Below the pieces are notes generated by a model that was not told the origin of the DNA, searched no databases, and saw nothing but the letters and a program-made list of their open reading frames with translations. A stretch of DNA of 64,000 nt from Chitinophagaceae bacterium (GTDB lineage Bacteria > Bacteroidota > Bacteroidia > Chitinophagales > Chitinophagaceae): NCBI GenBank assembly GCA_016706055.1, contig JADJKL010000001.1, forward strand, positions 372,001 through 436,000, in the 5' to 3' direction. The translations under genes and the position numbers were made by a program. Positions 47,607-57,772 of this stretch are shown in pieces (positions within the stretch are counted from its first letter, which is position 1; the number at the start of each line of letters is the position of its first letter).

Positions 47607-50192
47607 TTATTTTAATTGTGTAAACGTAAACATCCATTTCACCGGATTCTGCCAATCTTTTCCTTTGAAGTTTCCAACAGGGCATTTTACTAAAACAGTA
47701 TTCCATCCTTTCTGCAGGAAAACTTTTGTAGGCTGCCTGTATTCATATCCTTCATCCATTAATGGCGTTTCTGAATTGCCCTTCTGGCCAGCCCGTATCC
47801 AATGTGGAGGTTCAACTAATTTTCCATTAACCCAAACTGAACTTGCTTTGTTATCCCATGCAGCAACAGGCGGTGAATCGGTTGCCGGTGAACGGGAAAG
47901 ATTATTAAATCCTATCCAGAAATCCTTTATCCCTTCTTCATCACTCCAGATTTTTGTGGTAGCATACCAGGTTGTATTTTCTTTTGGCTCATCAATTGCA
48001 CCCTTAATCAAAGGTGCCCACCAATGCCTGAGGACAATGGTTCCGCCCACTATTTCCTTAACAGGTTTTATTTTAACATCGCTGAAATTTTTATCCTCTG
48101 GTTCAAAAACTTTAGAATCCTCTCCCCCATTGTCGTAAGGCCCAAACAACTTCCAACTAAATCGGATTGCTTTGCATATTGGAATATCAACTGAGAAAAG
48201 AATTCTTTCTTATTATCCAGCAACCGATTTTCAAATGACGCAAATTCAATTGCTGCCGAAGTATTTGGCGCCCCAATATTGGCAACCCAACCTTTATGGC
48301 CGCCGCCTCTCCAGCCCCTTTCAGCAAAAGCCAACATGCCTGGATAAACCGGGTTCATCCGTAATACATCTGTTTCATTTTCCACCCGCCTGTCGGGCCA
48401 CATACAAAGCGTTCCACCTTTCATATTTTTATCTTCCTTTTCCTTATCACCGATCCGACGATTAAAAATAGTTACGACCGCCTCCAATGGATCCATGTGA
48501 TTTAAGTATAGGTGGCGGGAGTCTATAAATTGCAAGGATGAAATATTTTTTCACCATTATCACTCATCCACAATTGACGGATGGTTTTATCATCAAGCGG
48601 GGCGCCGGGGCTCCATGCAATGGTTTTCTTTCCAAAACTTTCCACATATTCTAATATCTCAGGCATAAAGTTTTTGTTAGAAATATGGACCTCATCGCCA
48701 CCAACATGAAAATAAGGAAGGTCTGTAAACGTAGTAAAAAACTCCTTTAAAATATTTTTAAGAACTGCGATGCCTGAGTCTGATTGCATATCTATACCCA
48801 TTGCCCTTTTAAAAGCTGCGCTATGACCAGGCATATCAATTTCAGGAACAAGCGTTATGTATCTTTCTTTGCAATAGGCAATTAATTCCTGCAACTGTGC
48901 TTCAGTATAATACATTCCTTTGTTGCGAAGCATATTCTCAGAAGCCGTGAGTTGGGGATACAATTTGCTGTGCAATCGCCAGGCAATATCTTCTGTAAAA
49001 TGAAAGTGAAAAATATTGAGTTTATATTTACTCATTACATCTATCTGTTGCTTTAATAAATCCATTGACTGATAATTCCTTCCCACATCCACCATATAGC
49101 CTCTCCATGAAAATGCAGGCCAGTCGTGTATTTCGCAGGTTGCAACCAATGAGCCGTCCCGTAATAGCTGCAGCAATGTTTGTATGCCATTGTAAACACC
49201 ATGAGCTGTGTTGGCAGTTATCACTATTTTATTGGGGGTAACGCTCAGCTTGTAGGCTTCATCGGCCAGTTGGGGCGCATCTATTTTCCCTAAATGCAAT
49301 TCAATGTAATTTTCATTTTCGGGATACTTGTCCACAAGCGGAATATCCAGTCCTTTCTTTCGTAATTCACTTTGTAAATCCTTTCCTTCTTTAAACAACG
49401 CATAATCATTTATAAGGATGCTTTTGCAATCGTATAAAGAAAAATACCCGTTAGTAAAATTTACGGACTGAGGCAATGGAATAAGCGAAGGATTTTTCTG
49501 CAAATCATAAACATAAGGATAAACAATGTGCTTCCATACCAGGTAGGCTTCGCCTTTTAAATGCAAACCATCATTGGTAAAATTTACTTTTAGTTTTCCA
49601 GTTTTATCTGCAAAGGAAGCATACAAATCAATAAATGTATAATCATGCCCAGCAGCCAGCATGTTTAATTGAGCATTTATAATTTTTATTTCCTCCCCTT
49701 TATCAGTATGTGTACCGAACTTTCCATAAATATTATTTACAGGTAAAATGCTTTGTACAAATAATTTTGTTGAAGCTGTCTGTTGATGAAGATAATCTGC
49801 TATAAATAAAATATTTTTTATAATACTGTCTGCTGTAATGTTCCGTGCAAGGTCATTTACCCCGATCAATAAGAAAACCTTTGCAGGTTTCCCGTTTGCC
49901 AGCTCATCAAGGCGATGGAGTACACCGGCAGTTATATCCCCGCTGATACCACGGTTTTTTATTTTTATGTCATTAAACAACTCACCCCATTCCCCACCAT
50001 CTGTAATACTGTTTCCCAAAAAATAATATCTTCTTTTGTTTGTGGCAACGCTCTAAAAAGTGTAACCCGCTGATGATAATAAGTGGGAAATAAAGAATCG
50101 GGATAGGCAGGAAGTTTTACCTGTGCAGATATTGTAGGGCCTGTTGCAACCACCAGAGAGAGTACCAAAAAGTAAAATAAATATTTTTTCAT
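47607..50192 (-). CDS. Exported SGNH esterase-GH20 hexosaminidase fusion (frameshifted)
   Basis: Start at 50192 (MKKYLFYFLVLSLVVATGPT, signal). First domain: SGNH hydrolase with GNSITDGGEWGELF (Ser), IGVNDLARN and DGLHLKGEAY (Asp-His). Second: GH20 with N-terminal LHLGKIDAPQLADEAYKLSV, catalytic barrel WRGYMVDVGRNYQSMDLLKQ and Asp-Glu in YFHVGGDEVHI. C-terminal part: WGEKIF..QFIDSRHLYLNHMDP and a beta region to 47607. Single bases are missing in the A6 run at 50018-50023, at 48541-48543 and near 48155. Restored length is about 860 residues. It likely removes an O-acetyl or similar ester and then terminal GlcNAc/GalNAc. Confidence 0.85.
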
Positions 50193-50193
50193 T

Positions 50194-51729
50194 TTACTCC
50201 TTAATTTTTTCAGTAAATATTTTTTCTGCCTCTTTATCATCATATAGATTGATTAATTGAAATAATTCAATTTTTAATTTCTCTGTAAGCTTTTTGTATT
50301 TTTTATTTCCGTACAGATTTTTCATTTCGGAAGCATCATTTTCTAAATCATACAATTCCCAACTTTCCACTCTTTTATAAAACCGTATGAGTTTATAGCG
50401 ACCGGTGCTGATGCCAAAATGCGGTGATACGGAATGTTCTCCATTTTCATAATAATGATAATACATGGCCTTTCGCCCTTTGGCTTTTTTGTTTGTCAGC
50501 AATGGAAGAAATGACTGGCCCTGCATATCGCCAGGAACTTGTATTGATGCAGCAGCTAACAATGTTGGCGCTATGTCAAGGTTCATCAGCAGGTTATTAT
50601 TTACCGTGCCTGATTTTATAACCCCGGGATAACGCATTACCATGGGCGTTCTGAAAGATTCTTCATACATAAACCGCTTGTCGAACCAGCCATGTTCACC
50701 CAGGTAAAATCCCTGGTCTGAAATATAAATTACTATTGAGTTATTTGTAAGCTGATGTGTATCGAGATAATCCAATGTGCGGCCAATATTTCTATCTAAT
50801 GACGCAGCAGTAGATAAATAATCTCTCATATACCGCTGGTATTTCCATTCGGTAAGTGCATTACCCGTCAGGTTCCTTGATTTAAAATCGGCGATGATTG
50901 GTTCGTAATAGGCATCGTATCTTTTCCGTTGTTCTGCATTCATCCGTTTAATACTTCCTTCTTTATTTTTTGCTTCCTCATTCTCAAACATTTTTAAATC
51001 ATAGCCCATGATCATCGTTTTGGCAATCGTCATATCCTGCACAGCAGCAGCTTTTCTGCCGGCATAGTTATCATAAAAATTTTGGGGCAGAGGGAAAGTT
51101 ATGTTGTCAAACATTCCAAGGTCAATGGTGTCGGGTATCCAGGTGCGGTGTGTTGCTTTATGGCCAATCACCAGGCAAAATGGTTTCGAAGTATCTCTTT
51201 TATTTAACCATTCTTCCGATACATCTTCCACCACATTTGACGCATAACCATCTATTCTCTTTTTACTTCCATCCATCATTAAAAAATCTGGATTGTAATA
51301 ACTTCCTTGTCCGGGTAAAACTTGCCAGTAGGTAAAACCCTGCGGCTCAGTTTCTAAATGCCATTTACCGATCCATGCGGTTTGATAACCACTCTTTGTC
51401 AGTTCTTTGATGAAAGTATTCTGGCTGCCATCAAAACTAGAATGCTCATTATCTTTAAATCCATTTTTATGACTGTACTTGCCCGTAATGATTGTTGCCC
51501 TGCTTGGACCACAAATTGAATTGGTAACATATGCTTTTTTGAAGAGTACACCTTCATTAGCAATACGATCAATATTGGGTGTTTGCATAAGCTTGCTTCC
51601 ATAAGCACTGATAGCCTGGTACGCATGGTCATCAGAAACAATCAAAACGATATTAGGCCGCTGCTGAGCTAAACTCAGCAATTGACAAAACACAAAAACT
51701 ATCGTAATTAAAATGCTATTCATTTTCAT
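50194..51729 (-). CDS. Exported formylglycine sulfatase, GlcNAc-6-sulfatase-like
   Basis: 511 residues. Signal MKMNSILITIVFVFCQLLSL. Family S1 motif with Cys73 in NSICGPSRATIITGKYSHKN (C-x-P-S-R for formylglycine), metal Asp pair VSDDHAYQAIS, TAWIGKWHLETEPQGF, and YISDQGFYLGEHGWFDKRFM. The overall pattern (NEHSSFDGSQNTF, GQGSYYNPDF) resembles the GlcNAc-6-O-sulfatase branch (S1_11). Family placement is from memory. Its stop is one base from the SGNH-GH20 start, so a tight operon. Needs a sulfatase-maturing enzyme elsewhere. Confidence 0.85.
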   Translation of the reverse strand: MKMNSILITIVFVFCQLLSLAQQRPNIVLIVSDDHAYQAISAYGSKLMQTPNIDRIANEGVLFKKAYVTNSICGPSRATIITGKYSHKNGFKDNEHSSFDGSQNTFIKELTKSGYQTAWIGKWHLETEPQGFTYWQVLPGQGSYYNPDFLMMDGSKKRIDGYASNVVEDVSEEWLNKRDTSKPFCLVIGHKATHRTWIPDTIDLGMFDNITFPLPQNFYDNYAGRKAAAVQDMTIAKTMIMGYDLKMFENEEAKNKEGSIKRMNAEQRKRYDAYYEPIIADFKSRNLTGNALTEWKYQRYMRDYLSTAASLDRNIGRTLDYLDTHQLTNNSIVIYISDQGFYLGEHGWFDKRFMYEESFRTPMVMRYPGVIKSGTVNNNLLMNLDIAPTLLAAASIQVPGDMQGQSFLPLLTNKKAKGRKAMYYHYYENGEHSVSPHFGISTGRYKLIRFYKRVESWELYDLENDASEMKNLYGNKKYKKLTEKLKIELFQLINLYDDKEAEKIFTEKIKE

Positions 51730-51752
51730 TCCTGAATTTTAACTTCTATTCA

Positions 51753-53783
51753 TTAATAAAATGATTTCTGCGAAACCACATATCCCTGGGGTCGAATGAT
51801 GGTTACAATCCTTGCTCCATCACCCAAATCATCTACCTCAAAATTTATTCTTTCACCCGGTTTTATATCGGGCAGGTCATAAGCTTTAGTGGTTTTATAA
51901 TTATCTGTTTTATCAGAAATAAATAACTTATATCCTTTCACTGTATGCTGCGGTAAACCCATACTCCCAAATACCAGAACATTTAATTTTCCTTTTTTCC
52001 AGTTCCTTACCTGTTGCACTTCTACAGGTGATGACAGTTCCCTCAGTACTTTCATGGATGGCTTTGGATTACCATACATATCATACACACCGTGAATTCT
52101 CCTCCGGTATTTATTCTCTTCACTGGTTCCTGGATAATGTGTGCGGTAATCCGTTAAGTCAAAATAAATAGCGCCTTCTACATAATCTTTACTTTCGTAA
52201 ATACCCATGTGGTAAATTAAATCTTCCACCCTTCGCTCATCTCCGCCTTTAAAATTGGGTTCACATAATCCAAATTCGGAAATAAAAACGGTTTATCGGG
52301 ATAAGACAGATGCACACTATCGAGGTACATTCCAATTTTTGCAGAAGGTATATCCCACCAACTTCCGCCGTACTCATTCATCATCAGGTAATCGCCTCCG
52401 GCTGCAGCATCAGGAACAAATTTCGGGTCGTTGTAAAATCCCTGTGTGAGTGTGTTGCTTACGTATGCTGTATGTCGGGACGGGTCCAGTTCCCTTGCCT
52501 GCTTCAACAAGTCTTCGATCATTTGTTTCATATCAGCATCTCTTGCTCTTAACTCGTTACCTACACCCCAGGAAAATATGCTGGTATGATTATAAAGTGT
52601 TGTAACCATTTGCTTCATTTGCTGCATGGCAATACTGCGAATGGTATCATTGGCGGGTGTTTCAGGCCCCCATAGCGGAACTTCCTGTTGCACCAAAATT
52701 CCATTGCGGTCGCAAAAATCATAGAACACATCACTCTGTTGAAAATGCTGGCGACTGAAAATGCAGTTCACATCTTTCATTAGTTTACCCATGGCGATGA
52801 TGATGGAATCCGTTTCCGCAAAACCATAGTCAGGATTGCTGCCTGCTGTCCATTCCACACCCATCAGCTTTACTCTTTCCCCATTCAAAAAAGTTTGGCC
52901 TTTTACAAATTTTATTTCTCTGAAACCAATGTTGGTTGAAATAATATCGGTTGCTTTCTTACCATTCAAAATGGTTACTTCCACTTTGTATAAATTGGGA
53001 AGATCAAAATGCCATGGATTTACTTTTGGTAAGTTCAGATCCACAACCGCTTCGCCATTTATCCAGTTTGGTTTTATGGTTGATCGTAACACAATATTTT
53101 TTGTGGCTTGATTTTCTTCAGAAATATTAATGGCCAACTGAATATTTTTATTTACCGCTTCATCAAAACCCAGCTTTAGTTTTAATGTGCCTGAGCCTGC
53201 CGCCACATTTAATATTGGTGTAGCATGCAAATAAGCAGCAGAAGGTTTATCACTCACTATCAACCCAACCGGGCGGATAATGCCGCCGTCGTTTGGCCAG
53301 TCGAAGGAACTGCCAAATGGCACTTTGTTTTTTCCATAGTCGTTATTGCAGGCAACGGTGATGATATTCTCTTTTCCATAATTGAATTTGCCATTCAGGT
53401 TGATGAAAAATTTATTGAACCCGTCGCCAATTTGCTCTTTCACTTTTTTGCCATTGATATAGACATAGGATGTATGGTTGATGGCACCAAACTGCAATAC
53501 AACATTCTTATTTTTCCAACCGTGGGATATCTATTTTCTTTTGGTACCAGCCCCAGCCATAATGGTTTTGATCCGCTTCCTCCACGTTCCATGTATGCGG
53601 TAATTGTACGGCCCTTGCATTTGTCAAATTTCCTTCAAACCATTTACCGGCTAATCCTTCTGCTTTTTTATCAATAGAAAATTGCCATTCGATGTTAACA
53701 GGAATAGTATCTCTTTGAGCATAAACATTTATATAAATGACTGACAAAATAATGAGTAGAAGTTTGTGTTTTGCTATTTTCAT
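51753..53783 (-). CDS. GH2 beta-galactosidase/glucuronidase-like enzyme (frameshifted)
   Basis: About 676 residues. Signal MKIAKHKLLLIILSVIYINV with YAQ. Jelly-roll start VNIEWQFSIDKKAEGLAGKW, LPHTWNVEEADQNHYGWGWY; then HTSYVYINGKKVKEQIGDGF; barrel acid/base Glu in SIFSWGVGNELRARDAD; nucleophile region SEFGLCEPNFKGGDERRVED. One base is missing in the T5 run at 53511-53515 and one in the A run at 52280-52282; the latter is just at the nucleophile motif. Ends VVSQKSFY. Likely a galactosidase, given neighbours. Confidence 0.87.
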
Positions 53784-53792
53784 AATGATCGC

Positions 53793-54833
53793 CTATTTAA
53801 ATTTGTAAATGGTTGTTTGTTTACATACCTCTCCCGGTCTCAAAATGGAATCAGGAAAATCCGGAATATTCACTGCATTTGGATGACTATGTGTTTCGAA
53901 ACAATAACCACTGAATGGTCCGTATGTTTCTTTATTCTTACCAATCACAGCCGGTATCCACTTGCCAGTATAAAAATGAACAACCGGTTGGGTGCTGAGT
54001 ATCTGCATGTGCAAAGTCTCATCACTGCTCAATGCTTCGGCTACTATTGAAAGACTGTCATTATTTTTTGAAGCAACAAAGGTTTGGTCATATCCTTCTT
54101 CCGTGTTCCACTGCTGTACAACCGGCTGCCAGTCTCTGAAATCATAATGCGACCTATCTACAGGTATTAACTTTCCTGTTACACAAAATTCTTCATCTTG
54201 TTCCAGCCAATGGCTGGCATAGATCTTAGCTTTTTGTTGCCCAACAGATGCATGATTTTTGTCCAGGTTAAAATAAGGATGATAAGTGAGGTTCACTGCT
54301 GTTGCCTTATTTGAATCTGCTTCTATCCGGTATTGGAAAGATGCCGGTAATAACGAAAAAGTAAAACGGGTTGTAACACTTCCTGGAAAACCTTCTTCCC
54401 CATCGGGACTGATATACTGCATTGTTATGGACGGATGCTGAGTATCGTTTAATTCAATGACATCCCATACTTTTTTGTCAAAACCTGCTGCACCGCCATG
54501 CAATGTATTATTTCCTTTATTCTTAGTAGGATGAACAGTTGTATTATCCAGTTTAAATAATCCACCTTTAATCCGGTTTGCATATCGCCCTATAACTGTA
54601 CCGAAATAAGGATAATTTTTCTGGTAATATTTCCCAAAATATTCTTCAATCGTATCGAAGCCCAAAACAATATCTCTTAATTTTCCATTTTTGTCGTTCA
54701 CCAGCAACTTCATTATAGTACATCCATAATTGCTTATAGTTGCTGAAGTACCATCCGCACAAGTGAGTTCGAAAACACAAATGCTGTGTCCCTCTTTTTT
54801 AAGTTCCTTTATAATTTTTATGTTGTTACTCAT
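53793..54833 (-). CDS. galM: Galactose mutarotase (aldose 1-epimerase)
   Basis: Start set at 54833 (MSNNIKIIKELKKEGHSICV); a frame extension to 54860 overlaps the symporter stop. About 346 residues, no signal. Catalytic His in TLHGGAAGFDKKVWD and NLTYHPYFNL, Glu in GYCFETHSHPNAVN; RYANRIKGGLFKLD is conserved. Interconverts alpha and beta galactose before galactokinase. Confidence 0.93.
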   Translation of the reverse strand: MSNNIKIIKELKKEGHSICVFELTCADGTSATISNYGCTIMKLLVNDKNGKLRDIVLGFDTIEEYFGKYYQKNYPYFGTVIGRYANRIKGGLFKLDNTTVHPTKNKGNNTLHGGAAGFDKKVWDVIELNDTQHPSITMQYISPDGEEGFPGSVTTRFTFSLLPASFQYRIEADSNKATAVNLTYHPYFNLDKNHASVGQQKAKIYASHWLEQDEEFCVTGKLIPVDRSHYDFRDWQPVVQQWNTEEGYDQTFVASKNNDSLSIVAEALSSDETLHMQILSTQPVVHFYTGKWIPAVIGKNKETYGPFSGYCFETHSHPNAVNIPDFPDSILRPGEVCKQTTIYKFK

Positions 54834-54853
54834 ATTCAAATTAATAATATTGT

Positions 54854-56547
54854 CTACCAAAACCTAACATACAAGGCCACTGTAATTAATAAAATAACTG
54901 CAATTAAAAACCAATGTTGTTTAGATAATCGGAACAGGGTGGTATCTACTTCCAAAGCATTCCCCTTTTCTCTGCCTGCAACATCTAGTAAACTAACTAT
55001 TACAATTAATAAAGTGGTAAACAAAAACACCCAGCCCATTTGTATCAAAAAGGGAATTTCAAAACCGCCATTTCCGGTTGGATAAGCGGTGTATAAAAAG
55101 GTTTCATTACCTGCAATACCGGGTAAAAACTTATCAAACAAAACTGCTAATAACAAACCGCCAATAATACCGGCTATTGCGCCTTTAGAAGTAGTTTTCT
55201 TCCAAAAAAATCCTAGCAGAAAAACAGGGAAAATAGCAGGAGAAATATAGCCAGTATATTTTTGAATAAATTCAAAACCACCTTTACCGCCAATACCCAA
55301 AGAGTCGTTCCAATTAACAACTAAGGCAATTAATAAAGAAACAATCACTACCATTCGCCCCATCCACACCATCTTTTTTTCGGAGCTAATTTTATTAAAA
55401 TATTTTTTATAAATATCTAAAGTATAAATGGTAGAAATGCTGTTGGCCTTACCCGCCAGTGAAGCCACAATAGCGGCTGTTAATGCCGCCATAGACAAAC
55501 CTCTTAGGCCCGTAGGTAAAAAACCAATTACGGCAGAATAGGCATTGTCTTCCCTAAACATCCCATCAGTAAGCATTTGTGTTTGCAGTTCGCCTTGCTG
55601 ATACAACACATACGCTGCAATGCCCGGTAACACCACCAAAACAGGCATTAATAATTTTAAAAACGCAGAGAATAAAATACCCGTTCTTGCTGTCTTCAAA
55701 TCTGCTCCCAACGCCCTTTGTGTGATATATTGGTTACAACCCCAGTAATTCAAATTAGCTATCCACATTCCCGCAACCAGCATAGCCAGGCCGGGTAAGC
55801 TTGCATAATTATTTATTTCTTGTTGTGTAGATCCGGGTGGTGGCTGGACAAAAAACAAGGTGAAATGTTCGGGTGCAGAAGTTAATAATTGATTGAAACC
55901 CGCCAGCGCATCTTTACCTAATCCAAATTTTTCACTAACTACAGTTAAAGCAATGTAAGTTGTAATTAAACCACCTGCAACTAATACGATGACCTGTATT
56001 ACATCAGTATACCCTATTACCTTCATTCCTCCGAGTGTTATCAACAATGCAAAAGCTGCAAGGCCAATCATGATTATGTGAAAATTTTCGCCGCCTGTAA
56101 GATTGTTGATTGCCAACGTACCTAAATATAATATAGAAGTCAGGTTTACGAATATGTACAGGAAAATCCAAAAGATGGCCATGACCATCGCCACGGTTTC
56201 ATTGTACCTCGTTTTTAAAAACTGGGGCATGGTAAAAATTCTGTTTTTCAGATACACCGGCATGAAAAACACAGCCACTATGATTAAAGAAATTGCAGCC
56301 AACCATTCATAAGATGAAATGGCAAGGCCGAGCCGGAAACCATTCCCGCTCATGCCAATAAATTGCTCTGCTGAAATGTTAGATGCAATTAATGAAGCGC
56401 CGATAGCCCACCAGGTGAGCTGCCCTTCTGCTAAAAAAAGTCTGACGCTGAATTTTCAGCAGACTTTTTTTTACGGTAAATATATAAGCCATAACCGGCT
56501 ACCAATAAAAAGTAAATCAGGAAAACCAAATAGTCTTGTGATTTCAT
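54854..56547 (-). CDS. Sodium:solute (sugar) symporter, SglT-like (frameshifted near N-terminus)
   Basis: ATG at 56547 gives MKSQDYLVFLIYFLLVAGYG, first helix, to SASDFF then TAG. Adding one T in the run read from 56439-56433 gives SDFFLAEGQLTWWAIGASLI and joins ASNISAEQFIGMSGNGFRLG in the frame of 56353-54854. About 564 residues with many helices, for example GIAAYVLYQQGELQTQ and NYWGCNQYITQRALGADLKT, typical of SSS-family glucose/galactose symporters. Imports sugar released outside. The break falls in the T tract of a terminator-like hairpin (56433-56471). Confidence 0.87.
56433..56471. repeat. Inverted repeat with A/T tracts inside the symporter gene
   Basis: A7GTCTG (56433-56444) pairs perfectly over 12 bp with CAGACT7 (56460-56471), with an inner CTGAA/TTCAG stem. 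In the minus-strand mRNA it has the shape of an intrinsic terminator and its T tract is where the symporter frame breaks. Confidence 0.7.
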
Positions 56548-56601
56548 ATAATCTTTTTTTTCTTTTTATTACCAACATTTGATTGATATCCTACATTCTA
56601 T

Positions 56602-57755
56602 TTAATAATTATTTTCATCCAAAACAGCAGTTCCGTTTTTAATGGCTACTCTGTAAGTCGTTAAGTCCTTTCCAGTTTGTTGCTTATATTTTTCAGTAGT
56701 TTGTTTTATAATTTCTTCTGCTGCTGCTTCCTTTACCAGGTTAATGGTACAACCACCAAAACCGCCACCCATCAGCCTTGCACCTAAAACATCTGGATTA
56801 TTTTTTACAGCATCCACCAACACATCCAATTCCGTACAACTTACTTCGTATAAATTTTTTAAACCCTCATGTGTGGCAAACATTTTCTTTCCAAAAGCCT
56901 GCATGGCCCCGTTTTTCAGATCTTCACAAGCAATCTGCAGCCTTGCAATTTCTTCTACCACATATTTGCAACGCTTAAAGATCAATTCATCTTTTACATA
57001 TTTTTCCAGCATGGGCATGGTAACATTGCGTAAACTTTTTACTTGCGGTTCCCCTTTTTGCACCAGATTTACACCGGTTTCGCATTGCTGCCGTCTTACA
57101 TTATATTCAGAAGATGCAAGAGAATGTTTTACGCCGCTATCAAAAAGCAAAATAGTTAAACCGTTAAGGTCTATGGGCACATATTCATATTTCAAAGTTT
57201 CACAATCTAAGTTTATAACCATGCCTTCTTTACCAAACATGCTTGCAAATTGATCCATGATGCCACACATCACTCGGGCAAATTCATGCTCGGCTTTTTG
57301 TGCCATTTTCACCATATCCATTTTATAAATACCTAAGTCAAATAATTCATTCAGCGCAAATATGCTGGCACATTCCACTGCTGCCGAGCTTGACATGCCA
57401 GCACCAATGGGCACATCGCCATCCACTATTAAATTAAATCCACCAACTTTATGTCTGGCTTTTTGCAACTGATCTACCACGCCTAAAATATAAACAGGCC
57501 ATTGCTTTCCTGGAGTGGTTAGATTTTGTAGAGTAGTCGCAGCTGTTTCTTTAAATTCATTTGAATACAAATGAATTTCATCGTCATCTCTTTTTTGAAT
57601 GGCAACCAAAATAAATTTATCAATGGCAGCGGGCAAAACAAACCCATTGTTATAATCGGTATGCTCGCCGATGAGGTTTATACGTCCCGGCGATTTTACC
57701 ATCAACGGAACTGAATGAAACAGCTCCTCAAATTGCTTTCTTAATTTTTTTCCAT
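56602..57755 (-). CDS. galK: Galactokinase (frameshifted in the fourth codon)
   Basis: From the ATG at 57755 the text gives MEKN-stop; one more base in the T7 run at 57745-57751 (A7 in mRNA) gives MEKKLRKQFEELFHSVPLMV and continues SPGRINLIGEHTDYNNGFVL. About 384 residues. GHMP motif PIGAGMSSSAAVECA, GGFGGCTINLV near the C-terminus, KSPGRINLIGEHTD galactokinase signature. Makes galactose-1-phosphate from imported galactose. No signal. Between symporter and lacZ. Confidence 0.93.
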
Positions 57756-57772
57756 CCTTATTATTAATTTAT

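Noticed and set aside
57745..57755. Programmed frameshift in galK
   Set aside because: A shift in the fourth codon would be unusual and many similar run-length losses occur in this window; sequence error is simpler.
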